Positions 1 through 7,896 of a DNA stretch of 64,000 nucleotides are shown here, one piece after another (within the stretch, counting starts at the first letter, position 1; every line of letters begins with the position of its first letter). A program made the position numbers and the translations under genes. The stretch covers positions 1 to 64,000 of the forward strand of contig NZ_JAMQQG010000001.1 of assembly GCF_023716925.1 (NCBI RefSeq), written 5' to 3'. The notes beneath the pieces were generated by a model. The model had not been told where the DNA came from and did not search any database. It saw only the letters and a list, made by a program, of their open reading frames with translations. Source of the DNA: Frankia sp. R82. GTDB lineage: Bacteria; Actinomycetota; Actinomycetes; Frankiales; Frankiaceae.

Positions 1-77
1 CCGCACTCGACCTCGCCGCCAGCCTCTACCTACCTGACACCACCGATCACCGACGAACTAACGGCGACGACCACTAG
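1..77 (+). CDS. 3' end of an unidentified gene (partial)
   Basis: Reading from base 3, an open frame runs in from the left edge and stops at TAG 75-77, giving a 24-residue tail that begins ALDLAASLYLP and ends GDDH. The leucine/alanine-rich start looks like the end of a helix. Too little is present to name a family. It would be convergent with the ogt-like gene. It could also be a chance open frame in GC-rich DNA. Confidence 0.35.
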   Translation, partial: ALDLAASLYLPDTTDHRRTNGDDH

Positions 78-182
78 CACCAGCCCGGCCCTCGGCTGGC
101 GCGCCACTCGGTAGTGCAGGTAGACGAACCGGGAGCTGAAGGTGCGGGGCTCGACGAGTTCGAAAAACCTCCGCGGCGCGGT

Positions 183-896
183 CTAGAAGAGGGTGGGTGG
201 TGCGGGCGCGAGGGCACCTTCGATCACGAGCATGCGGCGTTTTGTTTCGATACCGCCGGGAGCCGAGAATCCGTGCATCGCGCCGCCGCTGGCCAGCACC
301 CGATGGCACGGCACGACGATCGGCACCGGATTACGCCCAAGTGCCCGACCGACCGCCTGGGCGGCACCGGGCGCCCCGAGCCGCGCCGCGACCTCACCAT
401 AGGTAAGCGTCGCCCCCGGTGAAATCTCGCGGGTGACCTCGTACACCCGCCGATGGAACGCGGGCACTCCGCTCAGGTCGACGCGCACATCGGCCAGGTC
501 GTCCCGCGCACCGTCCAACAACCTGGCCATCCGGGACGTCGCCCGCGCCACCTCCGCCGACAGGACCGCACCGGGCGCACTCGCACCGGCCACAAGCGCC
601 TCACCGGGCGCGCGCCGGGCACGGTCACGGCGGGCATCCGGCGGGCGGGGATCGTCCCGGCGGTCGTGGAGGTGATGGTCGAGCAGGGCGAGAGTCGCCG
701 CGTCGGTCCCGGCCGGCAGCGTGACGGCGATCAGACCCGCCTCGCCCCAGGCGACCCCGCAACGGCCAATGGCCGTGTCGAACAGCGCCACCCCGCGGAC
801 AGACTCACGGCTGCTCCCCAACCCGGCACCGCCATCAGGGCCGCCATCAGTACCGCCATCAGTACCGCGATCGGCATCCTTCGTCCCAGCGCGCAT
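183..896 (-). CDS. ogt: Methylated-DNA--[protein]-cysteine S-methyltransferase
   Basis: A 237-residue suicide alkyltransferase that moves the alkyl group from O6-alkylguanine (or O4-alkylthymine) to its own cysteine. The active-site motif VVPCHRV is clear, with the acceptor cysteine near residue 197, and the helix-turn-helix region before it (TYGEVAARLGAPGAAQAVGR) is typical. The ATG at 896 is preferred over the longer frame to 1127, because the longer frame would run through the start of the divergent flavoprotein gene. Residues 5-30 are a low-complexity Gly/Asp run and about 40 residues around 75-115 are Arg/Ala-rich linker. It is divergent from the PPOX gene and probably shares bases 897-1038 as promoter region. 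Family assignment is firm; whether it is Ada-controlled cannot be seen. Confidence 0.93.
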   Translation of the reverse strand: MRAGTKDADRGTDGGTDGGPDGGAGLGSSRESVRGVALFDTAIGRCGVAWGEAGLIAVTLPAGTDAATLALLDHHLHDRRDDPRPPDARRDRARRAPGEALVAGASAPGAVLSAEVARATSRMARLLDGARDDLADVRVDLSGVPAFHRRVYEVTREISPGATLTYGEVAARLGAPGAAQAVGRALGRNPVPIVVPCHRVLASGGAMHGFSAPGGIETKRRMLVIEGALAPAPPTLF

Positions 897-1038
897 GGAC
901 TCATCGTGTCGCACCCGTCCGACAGAACTCAGCCGCCTGCACCGGGGCGGGCGGACGTCGTCCGGGTACGGTGCGACATCCAGGACTGCGAGACTCGGCA
1001 GCGAGACGGCACACCGACACGAAAACGAGGTGGGTGGC

Positions 1039-1500
1039 GTGGCCCGCACGATCGCGACGAACACCGAGGTCGATCTGTCCGCGGCGGTGGAGTTCGCACG
1101 CACGCGGCACCGGATGCTGCTCATCACCTACCGCGGCGACGGTTCGGCGCAGGCCTCGCCGGTCACCGGTGGGGTGGACGACGCGGGGCGCATCGTGATC
1201 TCGAGCTATCCCGAGCGAGCCAAGATCCTCAATGCCCGCCGCCGCGCGGACGTGAGCGTCGTCGTCCTGTCCGACGAGTGGAACGGACCATGGCTGCAGA
1301 TCGACGGCCACGCCGAGGTGCTCGACACCCCGGACGCCGTCGAGGCGCTCGTCGACTACTACCGGGCGATCGCCGGCGAGCATCCCGACTGGGACGAGTA
1401 CCGCCAGGCCATGATCGATCAGGGGAAGTCGCTGCTGCGGATCACGGTCACCCGCAGCGGCCCGATCGCGACCGGTGGCTTCCCCGCCCGGCTGGCATGA
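1039..1500 (+). CDS. PPOX-class flavin/F420-binding oxidoreductase
   Basis: A 153-residue split beta-barrel protein of the pyridoxamine 5'-phosphate oxidase-like superfamily. The pattern is typical of the actinobacterial F420-dependent TIGR03618-like group: an N-terminal helix, RHRMLLITYRGDGSAQASPV, then VVLSDEWNGPWLQIDGHAEVL and the helical stretch DYYRAIAGEHPDWDEYRQAM. GTG 1039 is chosen because GAGG (1027-1030) lies 8 bases before it; GTG 1030 would add three residues. Substrate is unknown. It is divergent from the ogt gene and 76 bases before the acyl-CoA dehydrogenase pair, with which it could be co-transcribed. Confidence 0.85.
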   Translation: MARTIATNTEVDLSAAVEFARTRHRMLLITYRGDGSAQASPVTGGVDDAGRIVISSYPERAKILNARRRADVSVVVLSDEWNGPWLQIDGHAEVLDTPDAVEALVDYYRAIAGEHPDWDEYRQAMIDQGKSLLRITVTRSGPIATGGFPARLA

Positions 1501-1576
1501 TGTGGCGGTCGTCACCATAGCGCCCGAGAGGCGAGGGGCGTCCGGATAACGTTCGGTTCGACGGGAGGAGTCGCCT

Positions 1577-2665
1577 GTGGACGTGAGCGAGTTCCGGACG
1601 GGCCTGCGCGCCTGGCTGGAAGACAACGACCTGACCCCCGGCCCCGATGGGTCGCTGGCCGGGCAGGTCGAGCAGCTCGGGCGGGTGCGCCGGGCCCTGT
1701 TCGACGCCGGGTGGATGCGCTACGGCTGGCCGGAGCACGTCGGCGGCCTGGGTGGTCCGGCGGTGCTGCGGGCGGTGCTCGGGGAGGAGATCGCGTCCCG
1801 CGAACTCGCCCCGCCGAACTTCTACGCGCTCATCGAGGTGCTCGTCCCGACGATGATCGATTATGCTCGGCCCGAGCTCGCGGCCGAGATGGTGCCCCGG
1901 CTGCTCAACGGTGACGAGCAGTGGTGCCAGGGCTTCTCCGAGCCGGGTTCGGGTAGCGACCTCGCGTCACTGAGCACCCGGGCCGAGCAGCGCGGCGACA
2001 CCTGGGTGGTCAACGGGCAGAAGGTGTGGACCAGCCTCGCGCAGTTCGCCCAGCGCTGCGTGCTGCTGGCCCGCACCGGCCCCGGGCACGGCGGCATCAC
2101 CGCGTTCTTCCTCGACATGGACACCCCGGGCATCACGGTGCGCCCGATCCTCGCGATGCACGGCGAGGAGGAGTTCTGCGAGGTCTTCTTCGACGACGTC
2201 GTGATCCCGGCCGACCGGCTGCTCGGCAAGGTGGGGGACGGCTGGGCGGTGGCGGGCTCGGTGCTCCCGTTCGAGCGGTCCACGTCCTTCTGGCACCGGA
2301 TCAACCACCTGTACGCCCGGTTCGACCACCTGCTCGCCGAGGCCGTCGACCCGGACGAAGGCGCCCTCGGCGCGACCTACCTGGGCCTGCACACCGCCCG
2401 CTGCCGCTCGCACGGCACCCAGCGGCGGCTGGCCGACGGCCTCCCGCTCGGCCCGGAGACCTCCGTCGACAAGGTGCTGCTGGGCACGTCCGAGCAGCAC
2501 CTGTACGACACGGTCCGCGAGCTGCTGCCCGGCGCGGTCGAGCTGACCGACTCGCAGTGGCGCCCCGAATACCTGTACTCGCGGGCGGCCACCATCTACG
2601 GCGGCAGCAGCGAGATCCAGCGCAACATCATCGCCCGCCGGCTGCTCGGCCTCGGGAAGGAATAG
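1577..2665 (+). CDS. Acyl-CoA dehydrogenase, large subunit
   Basis: A 362-residue FAD-dependent dehydrogenase of the FadE type, introducing the alpha-beta double bond in an acyl- or steroid-side-chain-CoA. It shows the ordinary family landmarks: helical N-domain, QGFSEPGSGSDLASL in the flavin-binding beta domain, and YGGSSEIQRNIIARRLL at the C-terminus. GTG 1577 follows GGGAGGAG (1563-1570) at good distance. The next gene begins three bases after its stop and encodes a shorter, divergent dehydrogenase half. That arrangement is characteristic of actinobacterial heteromeric (alpha2beta2) FadE enzymes for sterol or branched acyl-CoA breakdown, so the two are probably one enzyme. The actual substrate cannot be deduced. 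Confidence 0.93.
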   Translation: MDVSEFRTGLRAWLEDNDLTPGPDGSLAGQVEQLGRVRRALFDAGWMRYGWPEHVGGLGGPAVLRAVLGEEIASRELAPPNFYALIEVLVPTMIDYARPELAAEMVPRLLNGDEQWCQGFSEPGSGSDLASLSTRAEQRGDTWVVNGQKVWTSLAQFAQRCVLLARTGPGHGGITAFFLDMDTPGITVRPILAMHGEEEFCEVFFDDVVIPADRLLGKVGDGWAVAGSVLPFERSTSFWHRINHLYARFDHLLAEAVDPDEGALGATYLGLHTARCRSHGTQRRLADGLPLGPETSVDKVLLGTSEQHLYDTVRELLPGAVELTDSQWRPEYLYSRAATIYGGSSEIQRNIIARRLLGLGKE

Positions 2666-2668
2666 CAC

Positions 2669-3505
2669 ATGGACGCCGCTGAGCGGGACCTGCTCGGGCA
2701 GAGCCTGCGCAAGATCATGACTTCTACCGCCGCGGGCCCCGCGCTGGACGGCGAGCTGACCGACCTGGGCTGGCCCGAGCTGCTCGCCGAGCTGCCCGAG
2801 GTGGCCGTTCCGCTGGTGTTCGGGTTGCTCGGGGAGACGGGCACCGTTGCCTCGGTGCTCAACGACGTGATCCTGGCCGCCGCCGGCCAGGACATCGGCG
2901 GCACCACGACGCTGCCCTATGCCGGTGGCAGCTGGCTGGTCTGGGACCGTGACGTCGAGCCGCCCGCCGAGGCCGGCGCCGAAAGCTCCGGCCCCACCGG
3001 CGCGTTCGCGGTGCTCGACCCCGCCCTGCCGCTGCGGCGGGTCGAGGCCGGCGAGCCGTTGGTGGAATCGGCCCTCGCCGCCGGCCGGCGGGCGCTGGGC
3101 TGGTGGCTGGTCGGTTCGGGACGCGCGATGCTCGCCCTGGCCCGGGAACACGCACTGGCCCGAGCCCAGTTCGGCCGGCCGATCGCCTCGTTCCAGGCCG
3201 TGCGGCACAAGCTCGCCGAGACCCTGGTCGCCCTTGAGGGCGCCGAGGCCACGCTGCTGCTCGCCAGCGACGACTTCAGCTCCCTGCTGGCCAAGGCTGC
3301 GGCCGGCCAGGCCGCGCTCACCGCGGCCAAGCACTGCCAGCAGGTCCTCGCCGGCATCGGCTACACCACCGAGCACGCCCTGCACCATCACATCGAGCGG
3401 GTCCTCGTCCTCGATGGTCTGCTCGGCTCGTCGAAGCAGCTCACCAAGCAGATCGGCGCCACCCTGCGCCGCGACCAGGTCGCCCCCCGCTACGCCCACC
3501 TCTGA
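2669..3505 (+). CDS. Acyl-CoA dehydrogenase, small partner subunit
   Basis: A 278-residue acyl-CoA dehydrogenase-like protein, about 100 residues shorter than a stand-alone enzyme. The C-terminal helical domain is recognisable (ARAQFGRPIASFQAVRHKLAE, then GIGYTTEHALHHHIERV), but the N-terminal and beta domains are compressed. It starts at ATG 2669 after GGAAGGAA and three bases past the upstream stop, so the two are translated as a pair. Known actinobacterial FadE heterotetramers use one complete subunit and one that has lost part of the flavin or base machinery; this gene fits the second role by inference. A hairpin suited to termination follows it at 3573-3590. Confidence 0.9.
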   Translation: MDAAERDLLGQSLRKIMTSTAAGPALDGELTDLGWPELLAELPEVAVPLVFGLLGETGTVASVLNDVILAAAGQDIGGTTTLPYAGGSWLVWDRDVEPPAEAGAESSGPTGAFAVLDPALPLRRVEAGEPLVESALAAGRRALGWWLVGSGRAMLALAREHALARAQFGRPIASFQAVRHKLAETLVALEGAEATLLLASDDFSSLLAKAAAGQAALTAAKHCQQVLAGIGYTTEHALHHHIERVLVLDGLLGSSKQLTKQIGATLRRDQVAPRYAHL

Positions 3506-3572
3506 CCTGCGCGAACGACCATCCCACCCCTGGCACCGCCCCGCCCACCGCACATCCACGACGCGTGCTGGT

Positions 3573-3590
3573 GGGACGGGGTGCCGTCCC
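3573..3590. terminator. Bidirectional terminator-like hairpin
   Basis: GGGACGG (3573-3579) and CCGTCCC (3584-3590) form a perfect 7-bp stem with a 4-base loop. It lies between the convergent dehydrogenase and lipoprotein genes. There is no T run, as is usual for terminators in high-GC actinobacteria. Confidence 0.5.
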
Positions 3591-3669
3591 CCCGGACGGT
3601 TACCCAGGTGGACGGGTGGACGGGACCGGGGAGGACGCCCGGCGCGGCGTGGCGGCTGGACGACCGGGG

Positions 3670-4221
3670 TTAGACGGCGGTCGGGTGGACGGTCGGGGCA
3701 CCAGCCGGCGCCGTAGGAGCAAGCGAGGCGCACGCGCTGCGGGCAGCCGCCCAGGTGGCGGCGTCCACCCCGGCTGGCGCCGCAGTCGACAGCGCACCGC
3801 GACCGCCAGGACCGCCACCTCGACCAATGCCACCACCTGCACCACCGCCACCACCTGCACCGTTCGGGGCGCCGCTGGGCGGAGCGCCGGTCGGGCGGGC
3901 ACCCTGGCCTTGCGGAGCCGTCCCGTCATGCTGTGGCATGGTCGGCGGGGTGGGCAGCGTCACGCCGTTCTGCGCCAGGCAGTTCCGGTAGGCGGTCATC
4001 GCGGAGCGCGCGGCCGACCCGGGACCGGCGGACGCCGACGCGTCCGGGGCCGTGGTGGCCGTCGCGGCAGCGGTGCCCGCGGCTTGGGCACTGGTATCGC
4101 CGCTGCTCCCGCCGCAGGCCGCAAGCACCACGAACAGAACGGGGACGGCCAGCAGACGGCTTGCTCGCAGCCTCCCGCCGCGCTGGCGCCACCAGCGGAC
4201 GGCGGTCCTCTGGACGGTCAT
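3670..4221 (-). CDS. Small secreted lipoprotein of unknown function
   Basis: A 183-residue protein with a twin-basic n-region, a hydrophobic stretch LLAVPVLFVVLAAC and a lipobox cysteine followed by GGSSG, so it should be anchored outside the membrane. After a Ser/Ala/Thr linker comes a short conserved-looking block, AYRNCLAQNGVTLP, the C-x(5-6)-GV-x-LP pattern seen in many small actinobacterial lipoproteins. The rest is a Gly/Pro-rich low-complexity segment and a terminal block with another cysteine (ARSACASL), so a disulfide between the two blocks is possible. The ATG at 4221 follows AAGGAGG. It is divergent from the membrane protein of the copper locus. Confidence 0.85.
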   Translation of the reverse strand: MTVQRTAVRWWRQRGGRLRASRLLAVPVLFVVLAACGGSSGDTSAQAAGTAAATATTAPDASASAGPGSAARSAMTAYRNCLAQNGVTLPTPPTMPQHDGTAPQGQGARPTGAPPSGAPNGAGGGGGAGGGIGRGGGPGGRGALSTAAPAGVDAATWAAARSACASLAPTAPAGAPTVHPTAV

Positions 4222-4522
4222 GGTCCTCCTTGCCGAAACTCACTGGACGGGTTCGACGGATCACCAGACGTGTCCGTGTCGACCCACCCTGCCCATATCG
4301 GCTGTGTGCACGCTGTGCCGCGGCTGGGAATCGACCCTGACTCCGGATCGGAACGCGATCCGGGCGCGGTGGCCGTCGGGCCACCCGACCGGTACAGGTT
4401 CTGGGGGCGCCCCGCCGGGACGTTCTACACTGCGTAGACAAAAGGTCCGATGGCCGTATGGTCCCGGCCGGCACGTGCTGCTGGTCGGCGTGAACATCGA
4501 TGCGCGTGAGGTGCTGGTAGCG
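4222..4522. promoter_or_regulatory. Divergent promoter region with inverted repeat TCTAC-N5-GTAGA
   Basis: This 301-base stretch separates the lipoprotein gene (minus) from the membrane protein gene (plus) and must hold both promoters. At 4424-4438 lies a perfect inverted repeat, TCTAC, five bases, GTAGA. The shape and core (CTAC...GTAG) resemble operators of BlaI/MecI/CopY-type winged-helix repressors. No regulator gene is present nearby, so the assignment is only a suggestion. Confidence 0.4.
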
Positions 4523-5263
4523 ATGAGGCTGGGCGGGGCCGTCGCACCGCGGCTGCCGCGTAGCCTCACCTTCTCGCTTGCCTGCACCGGGCTCGCCGCG
4601 GTGGCTCACACGCTTGCGCACGGCGGGGCGCCGTCCGGGCCCGTGCTGGCGGGGACGGCCGGGGGCGTCGCGCTGCTGGCCGCACCGTTCGCCGCCCAGG
4701 TGCGTCCACGTCCGCTGGTCATTGCGGCGATGGTGGCGCTGCAGGCCGGGCTGCACACCCTGTTCGCCCTGACGGCGAACTCCACCGGACGGATGTACTC
4801 GGCGATCGAGGCCGGGTTGTGCATCGCCGACCGCGGCGCACTGTCGGACACGACCGTCCGGCACATGGTGCGGGTGCAGGCCAGCCTGTTGCCCGCGCCG
4901 CATCAGATGCCGCTTGCGCCCTGGCAGGGTGCGCCGACGATGCTCGGCGCCCATCTCGCCGCCGCCGCCGCGACCGCGTTGCTGTTGCAGCGCTGCGACG
5001 AGGCGGCCAGCACCGCCGCCCGGCTGCTGGCCGCGCTCGCCACCGTGGTCGCCGCCGCCACCCAGCTACTCGGTCGGGCCGTCCAGCTCGGCCGGTGGCT
5101 GCGAACGGCAGCCGCTCTGACCGGCGGGCGACGACCGGCACGCCCGCCCCTGCCCGCTGCCGGCGGACGGCGTCCCGCCATCCGGCTGTTGCGCCACACG
5201 TGTGTCCGGCGCGGCCCGCCGCTCGCACGTCCCGTCATCGGCGCGCTCGCCGGCCGCAGCTGA
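4523..5263 (+). CDS. Multi-pass membrane protein beside copper-handling genes
   Basis: A 246-residue protein with about five hydrophobic segments (for example LTFSLACTGLAAVAHTL, AGTAGGVALLAAPFAAQ, PLVIAAMVALQAGLHTLFAL, LGAHLAAAAATALLLQ) and an Arg/Pro-rich cytoplasmic tail of about 60 residues. The loop between segments 3 and 4 holds several histidines and methionines (residues near RHMVRVQ and PHQMPLAPW), suggestive of metal contact. ATG 4523 is chosen because GAGGTG precedes it by nine bases; GTG 4490 or 4475 would extend it without a ribosome site. No named family was recognised. It lies ahead of the Sco1-DyP-PCu(A)C genes and is probably part of the same copper-related locus, though a 344-base gap follows. 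Confidence 0.7.
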   Translation: MRLGGAVAPRLPRSLTFSLACTGLAAVAHTLAHGGAPSGPVLAGTAGGVALLAAPFAAQVRPRPLVIAAMVALQAGLHTLFALTANSTGRMYSAIEAGLCIADRGALSDTTVRHMVRVQASLLPAPHQMPLAPWQGAPTMLGAHLAAAAATALLLQRCDEAASTAARLLAALATVVAAATQLLGRAVQLGRWLRTAAALTGGRRPARPPLPAAGGRRPAIRLLRHTCVRRGPPLARPVIGALAGRS

Positions 5264-5607
5264 CCGGGCTCGGATCCCCCACCGACTTCGGGTGGCCACA
5301 AGGCGGAACGCTCGGCCGTGCCGCCGCGCCGATACCAGTCACCGACCTGTGCCCGTGCCGGCCCGACACCATGCCGGCCCGACACCATGCCGGCCCGACA
5401 CCATGCCGGCCCGACACCATGCCGGCCCGAGCCTGCGTCGACGCCGAACCACGCCGACGGTCGCCGGCCTGCCGGCCGGGCAGCTGCCCACGGCCCCGCG
5501 ATGCGGCGACCGGCGGACCCGTGTGCTCCACACCGTGCCCGCGGCACCGTCGACGCCCGAGCTCCCGGCCCTCCAGACTTTCTCGACGTGCGAAGGACAT
5601 CCCCAGC
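5264..5607. other. Gap before sco1-like gene containing a tandem repeat
   Basis: Between the membrane protein and the Sco1-like gene. It holds the 16-base tandem repeat listed separately (5357-5429), and a possible ribosome site GAAGGA at 5592-5597. No protein-coding frame here has convincing support. Confidence 0.5.
5357..5429. repeat. 16-base tandem repeat, about 4.5 copies
   Basis: The unit GCCGGCCCGACACCAT is repeated exactly at 5357, 5373, 5389 and 5405, with a partial fifth copy to 5429. The period is not a multiple of three, which argues against it lying in a coding region. It sits about 180 bases before the sco1-like start. Confidence 0.95.
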
Positions 5608-6489
5608 GTGGACGCGACCCCGTCAGCCGAACACCTACCAGCCGAACGCCAAGGAGCCGCACACCAGGTAACCGGACCACGGGCAACCGATTCCCAGCCG
5701 GTTGGCCCCCAGCCGACCAGGCACCATCCGTCCGCAGGCCCTCGATCCACCGGCGGTCAGCGGTCCAGCCGTCCTGCGCGCGGCGGCGGCCGGCCGGCCG
5801 GGCACCGCGGCGGGCGTCGGCACCGAGCCCTCCCCCGGGCCGGGGCGGGCGTGCTGGCCCTCGGACTGGCTGTGGCCATGGCCCTGGCGGGATGCGGCAG
5901 CGGCGCGGCGACCTCGGCGGATGCCAACGGGGCGATCGTCCATCTTGATGACGCCACCGCCGCGCCCGGCCTGCGCGGGACGTCGCTGGCCACGCCGATG
6001 CCCAAGCCGGACGTGCGCCTGACCGACACGAGCGGTCACCCGTACGACCTGCGCGCCGCCACGACCGGGAAACTCACTCTGGTCTACTTCGGCTACTCGC
6101 ACTGCCCGGACGTCTGCCCGACCACGATGGCCGACATCGCCGCCGGCCTGAACGAGACCAGCGCCGCCGTCCGGCAGAAGATCTCGGTGGTGTTCATCAC
6201 GACCGACCCGGAGCGCGACACCCCGACCGTGCTCCATGACTGGCTGGCCCAGTTCGACCCGACGTTCGTCGGCCTCACCGGCACCTGGGAACAGATCTCC
6301 GGCTACGCCGACCAGTTCGGCATCCCGGTGGAGAAGCCGCGCCAGCAGGCCGACGGGAGCTGGGTGGTCGACCACGGCTCGCAGGTCACCGCGTTCGGCC
6401 CGGACGGGGTCGCCCGGGTCATCTACCTGGCCGGCATCACGCCCGCCGACTACGCCCACGACCTTCCCATGCTGGTCAAGGGCGCCTGA
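5608..6489 (+). CDS. Sco1/SenC-family copper metallochaperone lipoprotein
   Basis: A thioredoxin-fold copper chaperone that loads or reduces the CuA site of cytochrome c oxidase on the outer membrane face. The copper-binding CPDVC lies at residues 166-170 within YFGYSHCPDVCPTTM, and the distal histidine is in WVVDHGSQ. Before the domain is a long, basic, Pro/Arg-rich stretch, then the hydrophobic segment VLALGLAVAMALAGC whose lipobox cysteine is near residue 96. GTG 5608 is the only supported start with a ribosome site upstream; it gives an unusually long cytoplasmic lead of about 80 residues. Its stop overlaps the DyP peroxidase start by one base (TGATG). Streptomyces has a comparable Sco/PCu(A)C/DyP gene set. 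Confidence 0.88.
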   Translation: MDATPSAEHLPAERQGAAHQVTGPRATDSQPVGPQPTRHHPSAGPRSTGGQRSSRPARGGGRPAGHRGGRRHRALPRAGAGVLALGLAVAMALAGCGSGAATSADANGAIVHLDDATAAPGLRGTSLATPMPKPDVRLTDTSGHPYDLRAATTGKLTLVYFGYSHCPDVCPTTMADIAAGLNETSAAVRQKISVVFITTDPERDTPTVLHDWLAQFDPTFVGLTGTWEQISGYADQFGIPVEKPRQQADGSWVVDHGSQVTAFGPDGVARVIYLAGITPADYAHDLPMLVKGA

Positions 6490-7892
6490 TGGCGGCGGAC
6501 TCCACCGCTGCCGGCCCGCTTGGCCCGCCCGGCCCATCCGCACCGATCACGGCTGCCCCGGCCAGCCCATCCGCCTCGGCCACGACGGCCGCTCCGTCCG
6601 ACCCGGCCGTCGGGAAGCCGGACGGACGAGAGCAGTCGACGCGAGGGCGGGGGCTGGGCCGGCGGGCGTTCCTGGGACGGGTCGGGCTCGTCGGCGCGGG
6701 TGGGATCGCGGGCGGTGTCACCGGCGCGCTGGTCGAGCACGCCACGGGGTCGAACGGGCCGAGCCCGCGGGAGCGGGAGCGGGCCCGGGCGGTCGCCGCG
6801 GTCCGGCCCACGGGTCCTCACCAGCCAGGAATCGCCGATCCTCCCGCCGCGCATCTCGTGTTCACCGCCTACGACCTGACCGGTGACGCCGCCGCCTCCG
6901 CGGCCCAGGCCCACAGCGCACTACGGGAGCTGCTGACCGCGTGGACGCGTGCCGCCGCCACCCTGATGGCCGGCGAGCAGCCCGCGAGCGGCGGCCAGCG
7001 CACCCTCGGCCTCGCGCCGTCCGCGCTGACGGTCACCTTCGGGCTGGGCGCGTCGGCGCTGACCCGGGCCGGCCTGGCCACCCGGATTCCCCCGCAGCTC
7101 GCCCCGATCCCGGCGTTCCCGCATGACCAGCTCGACCCGGCCCGCCGTGACGGTGACCTGGCCGTGCAGATCTGCGCCGAGGATCCGATGGTGGCCGCCT
7201 CGGCGGCCCGCACCCTGGACGTGCTTGCCCGCCGGCACGCGTCCCCGCGTTGGCGGCAGCACGGTTTCCGGCGTAGCGCGGCGGCCTCGGACGACCCGAC
7301 CGGCACCCCCCGCAATCTGATGGGCCAGCTCGACGGCACCAACAACCCGGCCGCCGGCACCGCCGTGTTCGACCTGGCGGTGTGGGCCGACGCAGGCGCA
7401 CCGGCCTGGATGACCGGTGGCAGCTACCTGGTCGCCCGGCGGATCCGGATGGTGCTGGACCGCTGGGACCTGCTCACCGTCGACGCCCAGGCGAAGGTCA
7501 TCGGCCGGCGCAAGGACAGCGGTGCCCCGCTCAGTGGCGGCAGCGAGCACACCGACCCCGACTTCCTCGCCCGTACCGCGGACGGCAGCCCGATCATCCC
7601 GGCGAACTCGCACGTACGGCTGTCCCATCCGCAGTTCAACAACGGCGTGCGGATGCTGCGCCGCGGCTACTCCTACCAGGACGGCCTGGATGCCGACGGC
7701 GACCCGGACGCCGGCCTTTTCTTCCTCGCCTACCAGGCCGACCCGCGGACCGCGTTCACCGCCGTCCAGCGCAAGCTCGACCGTCTCGACGCCCTGTCGG
7801 CCTTCGTCCGCCACACCGGCAGCGCTCTGTTCGCCATCCCGCCGGCCGCTCCCCCCGGGGGCCACGTCGGCCAGCAGCTTCTGGAGAGCTGA
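6489..7892 (+). CDS. Tat-exported DyP-type haem peroxidase (EfeB/DtpA-like)
   Basis: A 467-residue dye-decolourising peroxidase. The Tat signal is plain (RGLGRRAFLGRVG then a Gly/Ala hydrophobic core near residues 55-80), preceded by a Ser/Ala/Pro-rich lead of about 50 residues. The family motif GxxDG appears as GQLDG at residues 279-283, with the catalytic aspartate 282, and the proximal histidine is probably in HVRLSHPQFNNG. In Streptomyces the homologous DtpA works with Sco and PCu(A)C chaperones in copper delivery to extracellular oxidases; the same three-gene order here supports a related role. It starts on the TGATG overlap with the Sco1-like gene and is followed 4 bases later by the PCu(A)C gene. 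Confidence 0.92.
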   Translation: MAADSTAAGPLGPPGPSAPITAAPASPSASATTAAPSDPAVGKPDGREQSTRGRGLGRRAFLGRVGLVGAGGIAGGVTGALVEHATGSNGPSPRERERARAVAAVRPTGPHQPGIADPPAAHLVFTAYDLTGDAAASAAQAHSALRELLTAWTRAAATLMAGEQPASGGQRTLGLAPSALTVTFGLGASALTRAGLATRIPPQLAPIPAFPHDQLDPARRDGDLAVQICAEDPMVAASAARTLDVLARRHASPRWRQHGFRRSAAASDDPTGTPRNLMGQLDGTNNPAAGTAVFDLAVWADAGAPAWMTGGSYLVARRIRMVLDRWDLLTVDAQAKVIGRRKDSGAPLSGGSEHTDPDFLARTADGSPIIPANSHVRLSHPQFNNGVRMLRRGYSYQDGLDADGDPDAGLFFLAYQADPRTAFTAVQRKLDRLDALSAFVRHTGSALFAIPPAAPPGGHVGQQLLES

Positions 7893-7896
7893 CACC

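Noticed and set aside
1967-3733. 588-residue open frame on the minus strand
   Set aside because: It is a shadow of the two acyl-CoA dehydrogenase genes, caused by high GC at third positions. It has no recognisable domain or ribosome site.
5357-5429. Regular repeats that might be a CRISPR array
   Set aside because: The 16-base units are directly adjacent with no spacers, and no cas genes are present. The same holds for the arrays at 12603 and 57041.
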